Assembly (NCBI GenBank): GCA_964016885.1
Contig: OZ024758.1
Coordinates: 39,742,485 to 39,806,484 of the forward strand
DNA: 64,000 bases
Direction: 5' to 3'
From: Eledone cirrhosa
Lineage: Eukaryota > Mollusca > Cephalopoda > Octopoda > Eledonidae
Position numbers and translations under genes: made by a program. Below are positions 53,674 to 63,242 of the stretch, in pieces; position 1 is the first letter of the stretch; each line of letters starts with the position of its first letter. The notes below the pieces were generated by a model. It made no database searches. It was given only the letters and a program-made list of their open reading frames with translations, and had not been told where the DNA came from.

Positions 53674-53716
53674 GGGTGGTGTGGATGGGGTGGGGGTGGG
53701 GGTGGTGGGACGGGGT
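53674..53716 (+). other. G-rich tract with G-quadruplex potential
   Basis: Runs GGGG, GGGG, GGGGG, GGGGG, GGG and GGGG separated by one to seven bases, on the plus strand, within the 3' untranslated region of LINE copy 1 (C-rich in its transcript). Copy 2 has a less regular C-rich stretch at the equivalent place. Confidence 0.6.
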
Positions 53717-53764
53717 GTATTTTGTTAGAGATGCCTACTGGCTGGAGTAGGTTTTACTATATAT

Positions 53765-54544
53765 TTAGGTAAGGCGGGTCTTCTCTGTTACTGAGTACCG
53801 CCAAAGGTCTCGGTCCAGTGACATTGTCTTGGAGAGGTGTAAGTGTGTGATGTCGGAGTTTATCAGCTCGTCCCAGGTTTTTCTAGGTCTGCCTATTCCG
53901 TGACTACCGTCTATCTTTATTGCCCTGCACTTTGTTATACAGCTATCGACTTTCATGCGCATCACGTGTCCATACCAACGTAGCCTTCTCTCGAGTAAAC
54001 AACATCTGATCCCTCTTATCTCTAATTTTTTCCTTAGTTCGTTTATGCTTTGCCGTTCGAGTATATTACTGTTACACATCCAGCGGAGCATGCAAGCTTT
54101 GTTCCTCTCTAGTCTGCGTATATCCTCTGCACACAATGCCCAGGTCTCACTGCCATGCAACATTGCTGTTCGTATGCAGGCATCGTACAACCTGCCTTTC
54201 ATTTTTAGGGAGAACCCTTTAGCAGCTAATAGTGGTATAAGCTCTCTGAACTTTTTCCAACCAGTTCTGACTCTAGCTACAGTACTTTCAGAGCACCCTC
54301 CCCCACTGCTGATTTTATCGCCCAGGTAACGGAAGCTGTCCACTATTTCTATAGAACCCTCTGCGCAATTGAAAGAGCTAGTATTTTGTGGGCACTTGCT
54401 GCTACTTATTGCACCAGAACACCGGCCACATGTAAAATCTATGTTCTTAGTTAGCTTACCTGTGATCCCACTACATCTTTTATGCACCCATACTTTGCAT
54501 TTAGGACATAAAATGGAGTTTCTACCTACGCCTTTCCTACACAC
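53765..54544 (-). pseudogene. LINE copy 1: zinc finger and C-terminal domain
   Basis: The frame continues the RT after a one-base loss near 54565. It opens with Cys-rich CRKGVGRN, CPKCKVWVHKRCSGITG and FTCGRCSG. This is a Cys4-His-Cys3-like pattern of the PHD type, seen in some non-LTR RTs of this group between the RT and the C-terminal domain. The conserved LINE tail follows: ARVRTGWKKF, KGRLYDACIRTAMLHGSETW, LERNKACMLRWMCN and RRLRWYGHVMRM, then GRPRKTWDE near the end. The 259-codon frame has no internal stop. It ends at KTRLT, slightly earlier than the corresponding part of copy 2. Confidence 0.85.
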
Positions 54545-55527
54545 CGAGCACGACCATTTCCAGAAGGGACCGCCGCCTTGTTTTCTTTCCTACAAACTAG
54601 AACTTTGGTCTTAGCCAGGTTAATTTTAAGTCTTTTTGACTCTAGGCCGTGCTTCCATGTTTGGAATTTCTTCTCTAGCTCGGCCATTGATTCTGCTATG
54701 AGTGTCAGGTCGTCTGCGTATAGGAGTTCCCATGGGCAGCCTGTCTTGAACTCCTCTGTTATAGCCTGAAGGGCAATAATAAATAGTAGGGGGCTGAGAA
54801 CAGAGCCCTGATGGACGCCAACTTTTACGCTAAACTCTTCACTATATTCGTTGTTAATTCTAACCTTGCTGACTGTTTCTTTATACATGGCTTGTATAGC
54901 CCTCACAAGCCATTCGTCAACGCCTAGTTTTCTAAGAGCCCACCAGATAATGGAGCGGGGGACTCTGTCGAAGGCTTTCTCCAAGTCGACAAAAGCTAAG
55001 TAGAGCGGTTTACCTTTAGCTAGGTACTTCTCCTGTAGTTGTCGTACTATGAAAAGAGCGTCTGTAGTACCTTTGCCTGACACAAACCCGAACTGCATTT
55101 CATCTAGGTCAATTCTCTCTCTGATTAGTTGCGCTATTACTTTTTCCGTGACCTTCATGACCTGGTCGATTAATTTAATGCCTCTATAGTTACTCCTATC
55201 TAGGGCGTCTCCTTTATCCTTATAACAGTTAACGATGATGCTGCTATGCCAGTCCTTCGGAACAACCCCATTCTGTACGACTTGGTTAACTATGCAGGTG
55301 ACCATGGTGTGTCCCACCGTGCCAGATGCCTTCAGCATCTCAGCAACTATTTCCGAAGGCCCAGCCGCCTTACCCGTCTTCATATCCTTGATTGCCTTAC
55401 TTATTATACTCCCCTCGACTAACACTGCTGGTCCCTCTATTGGGTCGATATGGGGGAGACTGTCTTTCTCCCATTTATTCTCCTCATTTAGTAGCCTTTC
55501 ATAGTGACACTTCCAAGCTACCTTCAT
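54526..55527 (-). pseudogene. LINE copy 1: reverse transcriptase domain
   Basis: 333 codons with the non-LTR RT signatures in order: GPSEIVAEML, NYRGIKLIDQVMKVTEKV, QFGFVSGKGTTDAL, LYLAFVDLEKAFDRVPR with the first catalytic Asp, VGVHQGSVLSPLLF, and LLYADDLTLIAES with the intact ADD pair. A one-base loss, compared with copy 2, shifts the frame near 54565 so that the zinc finger falls in another frame. The catalytic residues are thus intact here but the protein is broken and lacks its endonuclease. The RT would copy the element RNA at a nicked target. The clade is uncertain; the layout recalls RTE-like or I-like LINEs. Confidence 0.9.
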
Positions 55528-55822
55528 ATATATATATATTTCTCACTCTTAGTGCGGCTGTTACTTAAATATAAGTATGTATACGTACATACATATATGT
55601 ATACAGGCGTACAGTAGTATGTATATATATATACATACATGCACACATATATATATGTACGTATGGCACTCAATGACAATGTCACAGATAAAGACAAATT
55701 CACCTCCTGCTGCAAGACGAGAATACAAGGACCCCTCTTTATTTCAGACACAGATGACCAACAAAATCCCGTCTCCCACACCCCTCCCTGTCCCTCCAAC
55801 CCATCCATCCCACCCTCCCAAC
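55526..55822. other. Gap between the two LINEs, microsatellite and probable 5' untranslated region of copy 2
   Basis: 55526-55665 is TA/TACATA-rich with short palindromic runs. From about 55665 the sequence becomes mixed and C-rich and leads in frame into the endonuclease of copy 2, so the true 5' end of that copy lies somewhere in this interval. Confidence 0.5.
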
Positions 55823-57126
55823 TTCAGAGTTGGTACCATGAACGTAGGCACATTGAAAGGTCGCTCAAATGAGGTTGTAGAGATGCTTGAACGTAAAGAA
55901 GTTGATGTTTGTTGTATTCAAGAGGCTAGGTGAGGAGGGGGATCTGCCAGATTCATCGTGGGTAAAGAACGATGCTATAAACTTTTCTGGGTGGGAAATG
56001 ACAACAGACAGGGTAGTGTAGGAATTATGTTAGCTGAAAAATGGGTAGATAAGGTAATGACGTAAATATAGTGAATGACAGAATAATTGAATTAAGACTA
56101 GTTCTAAATAGAATTACTGTGACAATAATATCTCCTTATGCACCCCAATCTGGTCTACCTGATGTTATAAAGGACAGGTTCTATTAGATGCTAATGCACA
56201 CTACCTCCCAAATAACCGAAAGTGACTACTTAATTATTGCTAGCGATCTAAACAGTCACGTTGGACAACATAGTGATGGCTATGATGGAATCCATGGAGG
56301 CTATGGGATTGGAAATAGAAATGAGGAGGGTTTCAGAATCCTAGAATTCAGTGATGCAAATAGCCTAACTATATGTAACACAAACTTAAAAAAACGTGAA
56401 TACCATTTAATCACCTATAGATCAGGGGAACACGCCAGCCAGATAGATTATATCCTTACTAGAAGACGGGACAAAATGTCTGTTGTAAACTCTAAATCCC
56501 TCCCCCGTGAAGAATGCACCTCGCAACATCGCTTAGTAGTTAGTGACCTCATAGACAGGAATAGACGTACTCGACGACAGAGGAGGCCTACCTTGAGGAG
56601 AAGAATATGGAAGTTGAAGGACCCCATAGCCAGTGACAAATTTAAAAGCTTATTATTTGTTGCCTTTGACAATAAGGAAGAGCAATTAGAGACGTGCAAT
56701 AGAGAGGAACAGTGGCAATTCTTGAAAGTGAACCTGCTGAAAGCAACGGATGAAATCTGTGGCTGGAGTAGACCTATTGGCAGGAGGAGAGTAACTTGGT
56801 GGTGGAACAGTGAGGTGGAAGAGACAATCAAGGCCAAAAAGCAGGCTTGGAAAGAATGGCAGGACGGGGGAAGTAGAGAGCACTATCAAGTGGCCAGGAG
56901 AGAAGCTAGGAGACAAGTGTACCTTGCAAAAAGGGTAGCAGAGGATAGAAAGTTCAAGCATGTTCTGCAACGTGAGGACCAAAAACGTGAGGTGTTCAGG
57001 ATTGCTAGACAATGTGTCAAGGAAAACCGTGATATTGTCGGGGAGAAGTGTGTCCGTAATGATAATGGTGTACTTGCGCTCACTGATACTGATAAGCCTG
57101 GAAGTGGCACTACGAGAGACTATTAA
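55823..57126 (+). pseudogene. LINE copy 2: apurinic-type endonuclease and linker
   Basis: The start keeps FRVGTMNVGTLKGR and VDVCCIQEAR, the first endonuclease motifs with Asn and the catalytic Glu. After two breaks, the frame 56188-57126 keeps DYLIIASDLNSHVGQH (Asp-x-Asn motif), a GYGIGNRNEEG segment, SQIDYILTRR and SQHRLVVSDL with the final His. A basic linker rich in Arg, Lys, Trp and Glu leads towards the RT. The enzyme nicks target DNA to prime reverse transcription. The breaks at 55931, about 56060, 56186 and about 57080 prevent a continuous product. Confidence 0.85.
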
Positions 57127-57173
57127 ATGAGAAGAATAAATGGGAAAAAGATAGTCTGCCCCAAATCGATCCA

Positions 57174-58571
57174 ATGGTGCAAGGTAAAGGTAGTATAATA
57201 AGTAAGGCAATCAAAGATATGAAGACAGGCAAGGCAGCTGGGCCTTCGGAGGTAGTTGCTAAGATGTTGAAGGCATCTGGTATGGCGGGACACACTATGG
57301 TCACCCGTATAGTTAACCAAGTAATACAGAATGGGGTCATACCGAAAGACTGGCGTAGCAGCATCATCATTAACTGCTACAAGGGTAAAGGGGATGCTCT
57401 AGATAGGGGAAACTATAGAGGCATTAAGTTAGTTGACCAGGTCATGAAGGTCACAGAAAGAGTAATAGCGCAACTAATCAGAGAGCGAATTGATCTAGAT
57501 GAAATGCAGTTTGGGTTTGTGTCAGGTAAAAGTACCACAGACGCTCTTTTCCTTGTACGACAACTACAAGAGAAGTACCTAGCTAAAAGAAAACCCCTCT
57601 ACTTAGCTTTTGTAGACCTGGAGAAAGCTTTTGACAGAGTCCCCCGCTCCATTATCTGGTGGGCTCTTAGAAAACTAGATGTAGATGAATGGCTGGTGAG
57701 AGCTATACAAGCTATGTATAATGAAACAGTCAGTAAGGTTAGCATTAACAATGAATATTGTGAAGAATTTAGTGTAAAAGTTGGCGTTCATCAAGGCTCT
57801 GTCCTTAGCCCCCTCTTATTTATTATTGCCCTTCAGGCTATAACAGAGGAGTTCAAGACCCGCTGCCCATGGGAACTCCTATACGCATATGATCTAACGC
57901 TCATAGTTGAATCAATGGCTGAACTAGAGAAGAAATTCGAAACATGGAAGCATGGCCTAGAATCAAAAGGCCATAAAGTTAACTTGTCTAAGACTAAAGT
58001 TCTAGTTTGTAGAAAGGAAAATAGGGCACAGGTGCCCTCAAGGAAATGGCCATGCTCAGTGTGTAGGAAAGGAGTAGGCAGAAATTCCATTTTATGTCCC
58101 AAATGCAAAGTATGGGTGCATAAAAGATGTAGTGGGATCACAGGTAAACTATCTAAGAACGTAGACTTTATATGTGGCCAATGCTCAGGTGCAATAAGTA
58201 GCAAGTGTCCAAAGGATACTAGCTCCTTCCATTGCCCAGATGGTTCTATAGAAAAAGCAGACACTTTCCGTTACCTGAGTGACGAAATCAACAGTGGTGG
58301 AGGGTGTTCTGAAAGTACAGTAGCCAGAGTCAGAACGGGATGGAAAAAGTTCAGAGCGCTTATACTGCTGTTGGCCACAAAAGGTTTCTCTCTAAAAATG
58401 AAAGGCAGATTGTATGATGCCTGTATACAAACAGCAATGCTACATGGCAGTGAGGCATGGGCATTACCTGCAGAGGACCTGTGTAGGCTGGAAAGGAACG
58501 AAGCATGCATGCTCCGTTGGATGTGTAATAGTAATATACGTGAACGGCAAAGCATAAATGAACTAAGTTAG
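57174..58571 (+). pseudogene. LINE copy 2: reverse transcriptase, zinc finger and C-terminal domain
   Basis: 465 codons, colinear with the two minus-strand pieces but here in one frame, which shows that RT and zinc finger belong to one protein. RT motifs include NYRGIKLVDQVMKV, LYLAFVDLEKAFDRVPR and VGVHQGSVLSPLLF. The catalytic box reads YAYD at 57882-57893: the first Asp codon is TAT, at 57888-57890. The finger CSVCRKGVGRN, CPKCKVWVHKRCSG and FICGQCSG follows, then the C-terminal domain up to a premature TAG at 58569-58571. The remaining C-terminus can be read on to about 58850 in the same frame, with a further stop near 58788. Since the ADD Asp pair binds the catalytic metals, this copy is inactive. 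Confidence 0.9.
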
Positions 58572-58940
58572 AAATTAGGAATAAGAGGGATCAGATGCTG
58601 TTTACTTGAGAGAAGACTACATTGGTATGGCCATGTGATGCGCATGAAAGACGACAGTTGTATAAAAAAGTGCAGGGCGATCAAAATTGATGGTAGTTAC
58701 GGAGTAGGTAGACCCAGAAAAACCTGGGATGATCTGATAAATTCTGACCTCACACACTTACATCTCTCTAAGACAATGTCTCTGGACTGAGATCTTTGGT
58801 GCTATGCAGTAATACAGAAGACCCGCCTTGCCTATGTACAAAGCGAAACCTACAGTCAGTAGGCACCTCTTAACCAAATATACATCCCAATAAACTACCC
58901 CTACCTTATCCTCCCACTCCCACCAACAGCATGAGAAAAT

Positions 58941-59204
58941 GAAATCGAGTTCGTGTAGGTGTCACGGAAAAAAAAACACACACAGTCCACGCTGTAATGT
59001 GGTCGTGTAGGTAACACGGTAAAAAGTTCCCAGTTCCACACTGTAAATGTGGTTGGTGTTAGGAAGGGCATCCAGCCGTAGAAAACCTGCCAGATAGTTC
59101 TATATGAGTGAGACACGGTCACCCGACCAGCCTTGCCTCAACTCCCGTCTAACCCATGCTAGCGTGGGAAATGGACGTTAAACGAAGATGATGATGATGA
59201 TGAT
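58941..59204 (+). repeat. (GAT)-tailed module at the 3' end of LINE copy 2
   Basis: Same module as 4099-4911 and 53365-53627, single unit. It begins GTGTAGGTGTCACGG, holds the 112-bp unit core and ends GGACGTTAAACGAA(GAT)n. It follows about 90 bp of 3' untranslated sequence that partly matches copy 1 (GACCCGCCTT, CAGTAGGCA). Confidence 0.87.
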
Positions 59205-59738
59205 ATATATAGGAAAATGTATGACCCCGACAGTAGAGCTCAAGCCGTTTCGACGGCTATTTCTGGACTAAATTAGAATTTTTAGCCTGGTAAATAAATA
59301 GCCGAACTTTTCAAGGGGTACTTCCTTATATGGGAAGATTGTAGCTGTCAAGAGGATTGGTCAAAAATTCCTGGTAAACACAATTAAGTCTATCATGGCA
59401 GTGGGTGGGAGGTGGGGATGGCTGAACTTGCCTGTAGAGCAATGAGGGAGTGGTGGAGCCGGTCAAGCGTTGAAAGTGAAATCTAAACAGCAAATTCTAA
59501 GGATTGTGTATGAAAGTAGGCCAACTTTCATACTTTCCACCATGGCGATTGGACTGCATACCCTGCTTTCCAGGTTACTCTTTGCCACTGATATATATAT
59601 ATTTATATATTGAGTACTCTGGTGCATTATGGTCCTTCTGGTTCCTTACCACACCTCCTTTGTTATATATATACAACGGCGGCAAAGATTGGAAACCGAA
59701 TCTGAGCTTTCCCGCCTCTGGGACAAGCCGTGGTAAGT
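59205..59738. other. Non-coding stretch between LINE and Gypsy element
   Basis: No gene. AGCCGTTTCGACGGCT at 59243-59258 forms a 6-bp stem with a TTCG tetraloop. Short TA runs lie at 59590-59610 and 59663-59671. The sequence immediately before 59739 shows no similarity to the DNA before the matching point in the 3' LTR, beyond a few bases. Confidence 0.45.
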
Positions 59739-60074
59739 TGTTTACGCTCAAGAGACTAACCCCTTGGGAGAGGCTAAACACAGGTCAGAGGTGTTTACGC
59801 CTGACAGAAAAGGTCAGAGAATATATCCATCTTTCTGAGTTGTTTACGCTTGGCAAACTAATCCCTTGGGAGACTCTAACCAAAGTTCAGAGGATATATC
59901 TATCCTTCTAACTTCAACTCTTATAAATACAGGGGTTGTTTACGCCCCGACAGAAAAGAAGTGATATACAGACAACACAAGTGGCCTTTACAAGCTCTCG
60001 TCACGAAATACACCAGTCCGTCACTAATTTCCTCTCCTGCCTGGCTGATCGATACAACCACATATTCCGTTACA
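59739..60074 (+). repeat. 5' LTR, carrying a 311-bp internal deletion
   Basis: 59739-60050 matches 63243-63551 of the 3' LTR, and 60051-60074 (..ACAACCACATATTCCGTTACA) matches 63863-63890. The intervening 311 bp of the 3' LTR are absent. The joint lies at a shared TCG triplet, which suggests a microhomology deletion. The LTR contains an imperfect duplication of about 100 bp (59739-59840 and 59841-59936) and four TGTTTACGC motifs at 59739, 59792, 59841 and 59937. Confidence 0.8.
59922..59929 (+). promoter_or_regulatory. LTR TATA box
   Basis: TATAAATA lies after the duplicated U3-like repeats. The equivalent place in the 3' LTR, 63426-63433, has TATAAAGA with the same surroundings. Transcription would start some 25-30 bp downstream. 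Confidence 0.6.
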
Positions 60075-60076
60075 AC

Positions 60077-60087
60077 TGGTGACCCCG
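60077..60087 (+). other. Primer-binding site, tRNA-Trp type
   Basis: TGGTGACCCCG starts two bases after the 5' LTR. TGG pairs with the CCA end of a tRNA. The 11 bases agree with the tRNA-Trp primer site reported for CsRn1-clade elements, and the following bases diverge. Confidence 0.7.
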
Positions 60088-60126
60088 TAAAACAGACACA
60101 CAACTTCTGATCATCCACTACAAACG

Positions 60127-60258
60127 ATGTCTCTAGCACACGACGATTCATCTACGGCAGAAATGGCAGTGAGGGCGGCATTTACATTAAGAATTCCACC
60201 ATTCTGGGTGCACGATCTAACACTGTGGTTCGCGCACATCCAAGCGCAGTTCGCATAA
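60127..60258 (+). pseudogene. Gag N-terminal stub
   Basis: The ATG at 60127 opens 43 codons, [19 protein letters not shown] and then [19 protein letters not shown] to a stop at 60256-60258. This matches the start of CsRn1-type Gag, the structural capsid protein. The rest of Gag, its zinc knuckle and the protease are deleted, and the next recognisable sequence is the start of the RT region in another frame. Confidence 0.75.
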
Positions 60259-62633
60259 TAACACACGGCCCACCTGTCGCTGCACGACCTAGAAGGCTAC
60301 CACCAGACCGGCTGAAGTCCGTCAAACAAGAATTTCAGCACATGCTGGATCTCGGCATCATACGTCCGTCCAGCAGCAACTGGTCCTCACCCATACACTG
60401 TGTACCCAAGAAGTCGTCGAACGACTGGCGAATCTGTGGCGACTACCGTGCACTGAACAACTGCACCGTTCCTAACTCTTATCCAGTGCCTCATCTACAG
60501 GACTTCTCTAGCTCGCTGCACGGGGCTCGCATATTTTCGAAGATCGATCTTGTGCGAGCTTACAATCAGATACCCGTTGAGCCCGCAGATATTCCAAAGA
60601 CCGCCGTCACAACACCCTTTGGAATGTTCGAATTTCTGCGTATGCCTTTCGGTTTGCGAAATGCAGCGCAGACATTCCAGCGATTCATCGATACAGTCAC
60701 CAGGGGTCTACCTTTTGTATACGCATACATTGACGACTTACTGGTGGCCAGCAGCTCCGATGAAGCACATGAGAAACACCTGGATCTCCTATTCACACGT
60801 TTGCGTGAATATGGAATTGTTATCAACCCCAGCAAATGTGAGTTCGGAGTTGCGTCCCTTCATTTTCTGGGACACATCATTGACAAAGATGGTATTCGCC
60901 CACTTAAGGAGAAATTCAAATCCATCATTGATTTTCCACAACCTATATCTCTCCGCAAACTGCGAGAATTTCTTGGCCTGGTAAACTTCTACAGAAGATG
61001 TATACCCCACTGTGCAGAGACAGCCCAACCAGTCACAGATTTGCTGCGGCAGCGTACAACCAAAAACGCAAACATCAAGCTCAGCGAAAAAGAATATACC
61101 GGTTTCGCTGAGTTGAAGAAAATGTTGTCCGAGGCTACAATGCTGAGTTACCCCAAACCTGACGCCCCAATGTGTTTATTGACTGATGCATCCGATTTCG
61201 GAGTTGGAGGTGTGCTTCAACAACTCTCTGGCGATATTTGGCGACCTGTATCTTTTTTCTCTAAGCAATTAAAACCCGCCGAAACTAAGTATAGCACATT
61301 TAGTCGTGAATTATTGGCAGCATACCTTGCTGTCAAGCATTTTCGACACATGCTAAAAGGTCGTGTGTTCTCTATATACACCGACCACAAACCACTAGTG
61401 TACGCGTTCAATGCCAAGCCTGACCGACACTCACCCAGGGAGGTCCGACATCTGGACTTCATTTCTCAGTACACTACTGATATTCGGTACATTAAGGGTG
61501 CCACCAACTCAGCAGCTTATGCCCTATCGCGCATGGAGCTTAACGCAATCCACACCACTGCCACTATCGACCACCAGAAGATTGCAGCGGATCAACAGAA
61601 TGACGAGGAACTGCTGCAACTCCGGAAATCATCCTTGAAATTGAAGGAATGCCTGCTGCCCTCTTCTTCGGGTTATATTTGGTGTGACATCTCCACAGGC
61701 CGCGAGCGCCCATACGTGCCCCGGAAACATCGACGCGACGTTTTCTCGACACTGCATGCTCTGGTACATCCTGGCGTCCGCGCCACGCAGAAACTGATGG
61801 TTGCCCGCTTTGTGTGGCCCAACATCAACAAGGACACCCGCGAATGGGCTAGGAACTGCATCGCGTGCCAGAAGGCGAAAATTCACCGGCACATCAAAGC
61901 CCCGATCGCAACACCTGATGCACGGTTCCAACATGTGCATATAGACATAGTTGGACCTTTGCCTCCTTCTCAAAACTACACTCATCTTCTCACCTGTGTC
62001 GACCGATTTTCTCGCTGGCCAGAAGCTTTTCCCCTGACGGATATTACTGCGGAAACTGTCGCCAAAACGTTAGTGTTTCACTGGGTTTCACGTTTCGGCA
62101 CACCCGCGACCATCACTACGGATAGAGGACGTCAGTTCGATTCGAATCTATTTACCGAGCTGACTCGTCTCCTCGGGTGCAAACACATCCGTACAACAGC
62201 GTATCACCCTGCCGCTAACGGCATGGTAGAACGCTTACACCGCCAGCTAAAGTCATCTATCAAGGCTTACGAAGACTCCACTAACTGGTTCGAATACCTC
62301 CCACTCATTCTTCTTGGTATTCGTTCCACTGTTAAAGAGGGAGTCGAACATTCTCCGGTTGAAATGGTGTATGGCACCGTACTCACTCTACCCGGACAAA
62401 TGATCACTCCTGTTTCGCCACAAGAACTTCCAGACCCTACAAAATATGTGCACCGTTTACGGTCATCAATGTCGCATCTGTCTCCTTCAGCCCCTAAACA
62501 GCACGTTACTTCACACATACCAAAAGACATCGATACATGGACGCATGTTTTCGTTAGAAATGACGGTATTCCATCGCAACTTCGTCCGCCGTATTCCGTC
62601 CGGGCCCTACAAGGTGATACAGAAATGCCCTAA
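60225..62633 (+). pseudogene. Gypsy Pol: reverse transcriptase, RNase H and integrase
   Basis: 802 codons without an internal stop. The frame starts at GTG inside gag, so the genuine Pol sequence begins near 60257 ([14 protein letters not shown]). [30 protein letters not shown] and YIDD at residues 168-171, intact. RNase H: TDAS at 320-323 and TDHKPL present, but the last catalytic position reads AAYALSR, Tyr at residue 432 (61518-61520) where Asp is usual. Integrase: a His-His-Cys-Cys finger ([19 protein letters not shown]), then Asp574, Asp633 and Glu669, a D,D35E core. The end is shifted by four extra bases at about 62598-62601, so the frame closes early in [10 protein letters not shown]. 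Pol would copy the RNA and insert the DNA. With no Gag or protease, this copy depends on others at best. Confidence 0.92.
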
Positions 62634-62886
62634 GTATTTCGTCCTCGACTTGAACGGGAAGCGAAATACCGTCTCCATTGATCGTTTAAAAAAAGCGTTC
62701 ATAGAACAGGAATTGCCACCAGTACCCACCGTTTCTACAGCAGACTCACCAACAATTTTGCCCGACACAAACACGGAAAATTCTGCACACCAAATCCGGA
62801 AGAACAGTCCGATGGCCCACGCCATGGGATACGTACAAGTTTATCGGGTAAGTACAAATTATGCATCTGGTCGACATTTTGGCTAA
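62602..62886 (+). pseudogene. Gypsy integrase C-terminal GPY/F module, frameshifted
   Basis: In the +1 frame relative to Pol, [20 protein letters not shown] and KRNTVSIDRLKKAFIEQ form the GPY/F module that follows the integrase core in many Gypsy elements. The frame ends SGRHFG, a usual C-terminus placed right before the 3' LTR. It is separated from the core only by the four-base break near 62600. Confidence 0.82.
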
Positions 62887-63242
62887 TTTGTACATTTCAA
62901 CGAATCGGCCAATTTCTGTGGTCATGAACTATTGCTACACACAAATCAATTAACTCTGTGCATCACCCACATCAAAAGAACAGACAAAAGAACATTTTTC
63001 TGTTTCTATGAAATGAACAAACTTTTAATCAACAAACTTTTCGTACGAACATTTTCAATATTATGTAACATCACAGTACATTTTCCTGAATGTAAATTTC
63101 TTTTGCTTTGCATGTTTTCTTCCATGTCTCCTGTTTGTAAATGACTTTCGTGTGTTTTTTTATTTTTACTGATTTTCTTCAACAACACACCTAGTCATAC
63201 CTATCTTTATTTCACATGCACCTAGATCGTTCAATCTTAACT
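62887..63242 (+). other. Start of the 3' LTR or 3' untranslated region
   Basis: The Pol frame ends at 62884-62886. A degraded polypurine position (CATTTTGG) precedes TGTACATTTC at 62889, which would suit an LTR start TG. If so the full LTR is about 1.0 kb, and the 5' copy has lost its first 354 bp as well. The other reading is that this is untranslated sequence and the LTR starts at 63243. No clean polypurine tract lies before 63243, which favours the first. Confidence 0.45.

Larger units (their letters stand above)
53365..55525 (-). mobile_element. 5'-truncated LINE, copy 1
   Basis: Minus-strand element made of RT, a PHD-like finger, the C-terminal domain, a 3' untranslated region and the (GAT)-tailed module. 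It is cut at about 55525, before the RT finger domain, so the endonuclease part present in copy 2 is missing. It lies head to head with copy 2. 5' truncation is the usual result of incomplete target-primed reverse transcription. Confidence 0.88.
55823..59204 (+). mobile_element. Near full-length LINE, copy 2, heavily mutated
   Basis: Endonuclease, RT, PHD-like finger, C-terminal domain, 3' untranslated region and (GAT)-tailed module lie in order on the plus strand. Visible damage: stop TGA at 55931-55933 in the endonuclease, a frame change near 56060, stop TAG at 56186, a frame change near 57080, Tyr for the first Asp of the RT ADD pair, TAG at 58569-58571 and TGA near 58788. It is dead and older than its nearly intact C-terminal frames suggest. 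Confidence 0.88.

Noticed and set aside
54369..54614. Open frames on the strand opposite the LINE reverse transcriptase
   Set aside because: They are shadows of the RT and zinc-finger coding strand with no recognisable domains.
59504..59911. 135-codon plus-strand frame running into the 5' LTR
   Set aside because: It crosses TA microsatellite and duplicated LTR repeats and has no domain; composition and the LTR duplication explain it.
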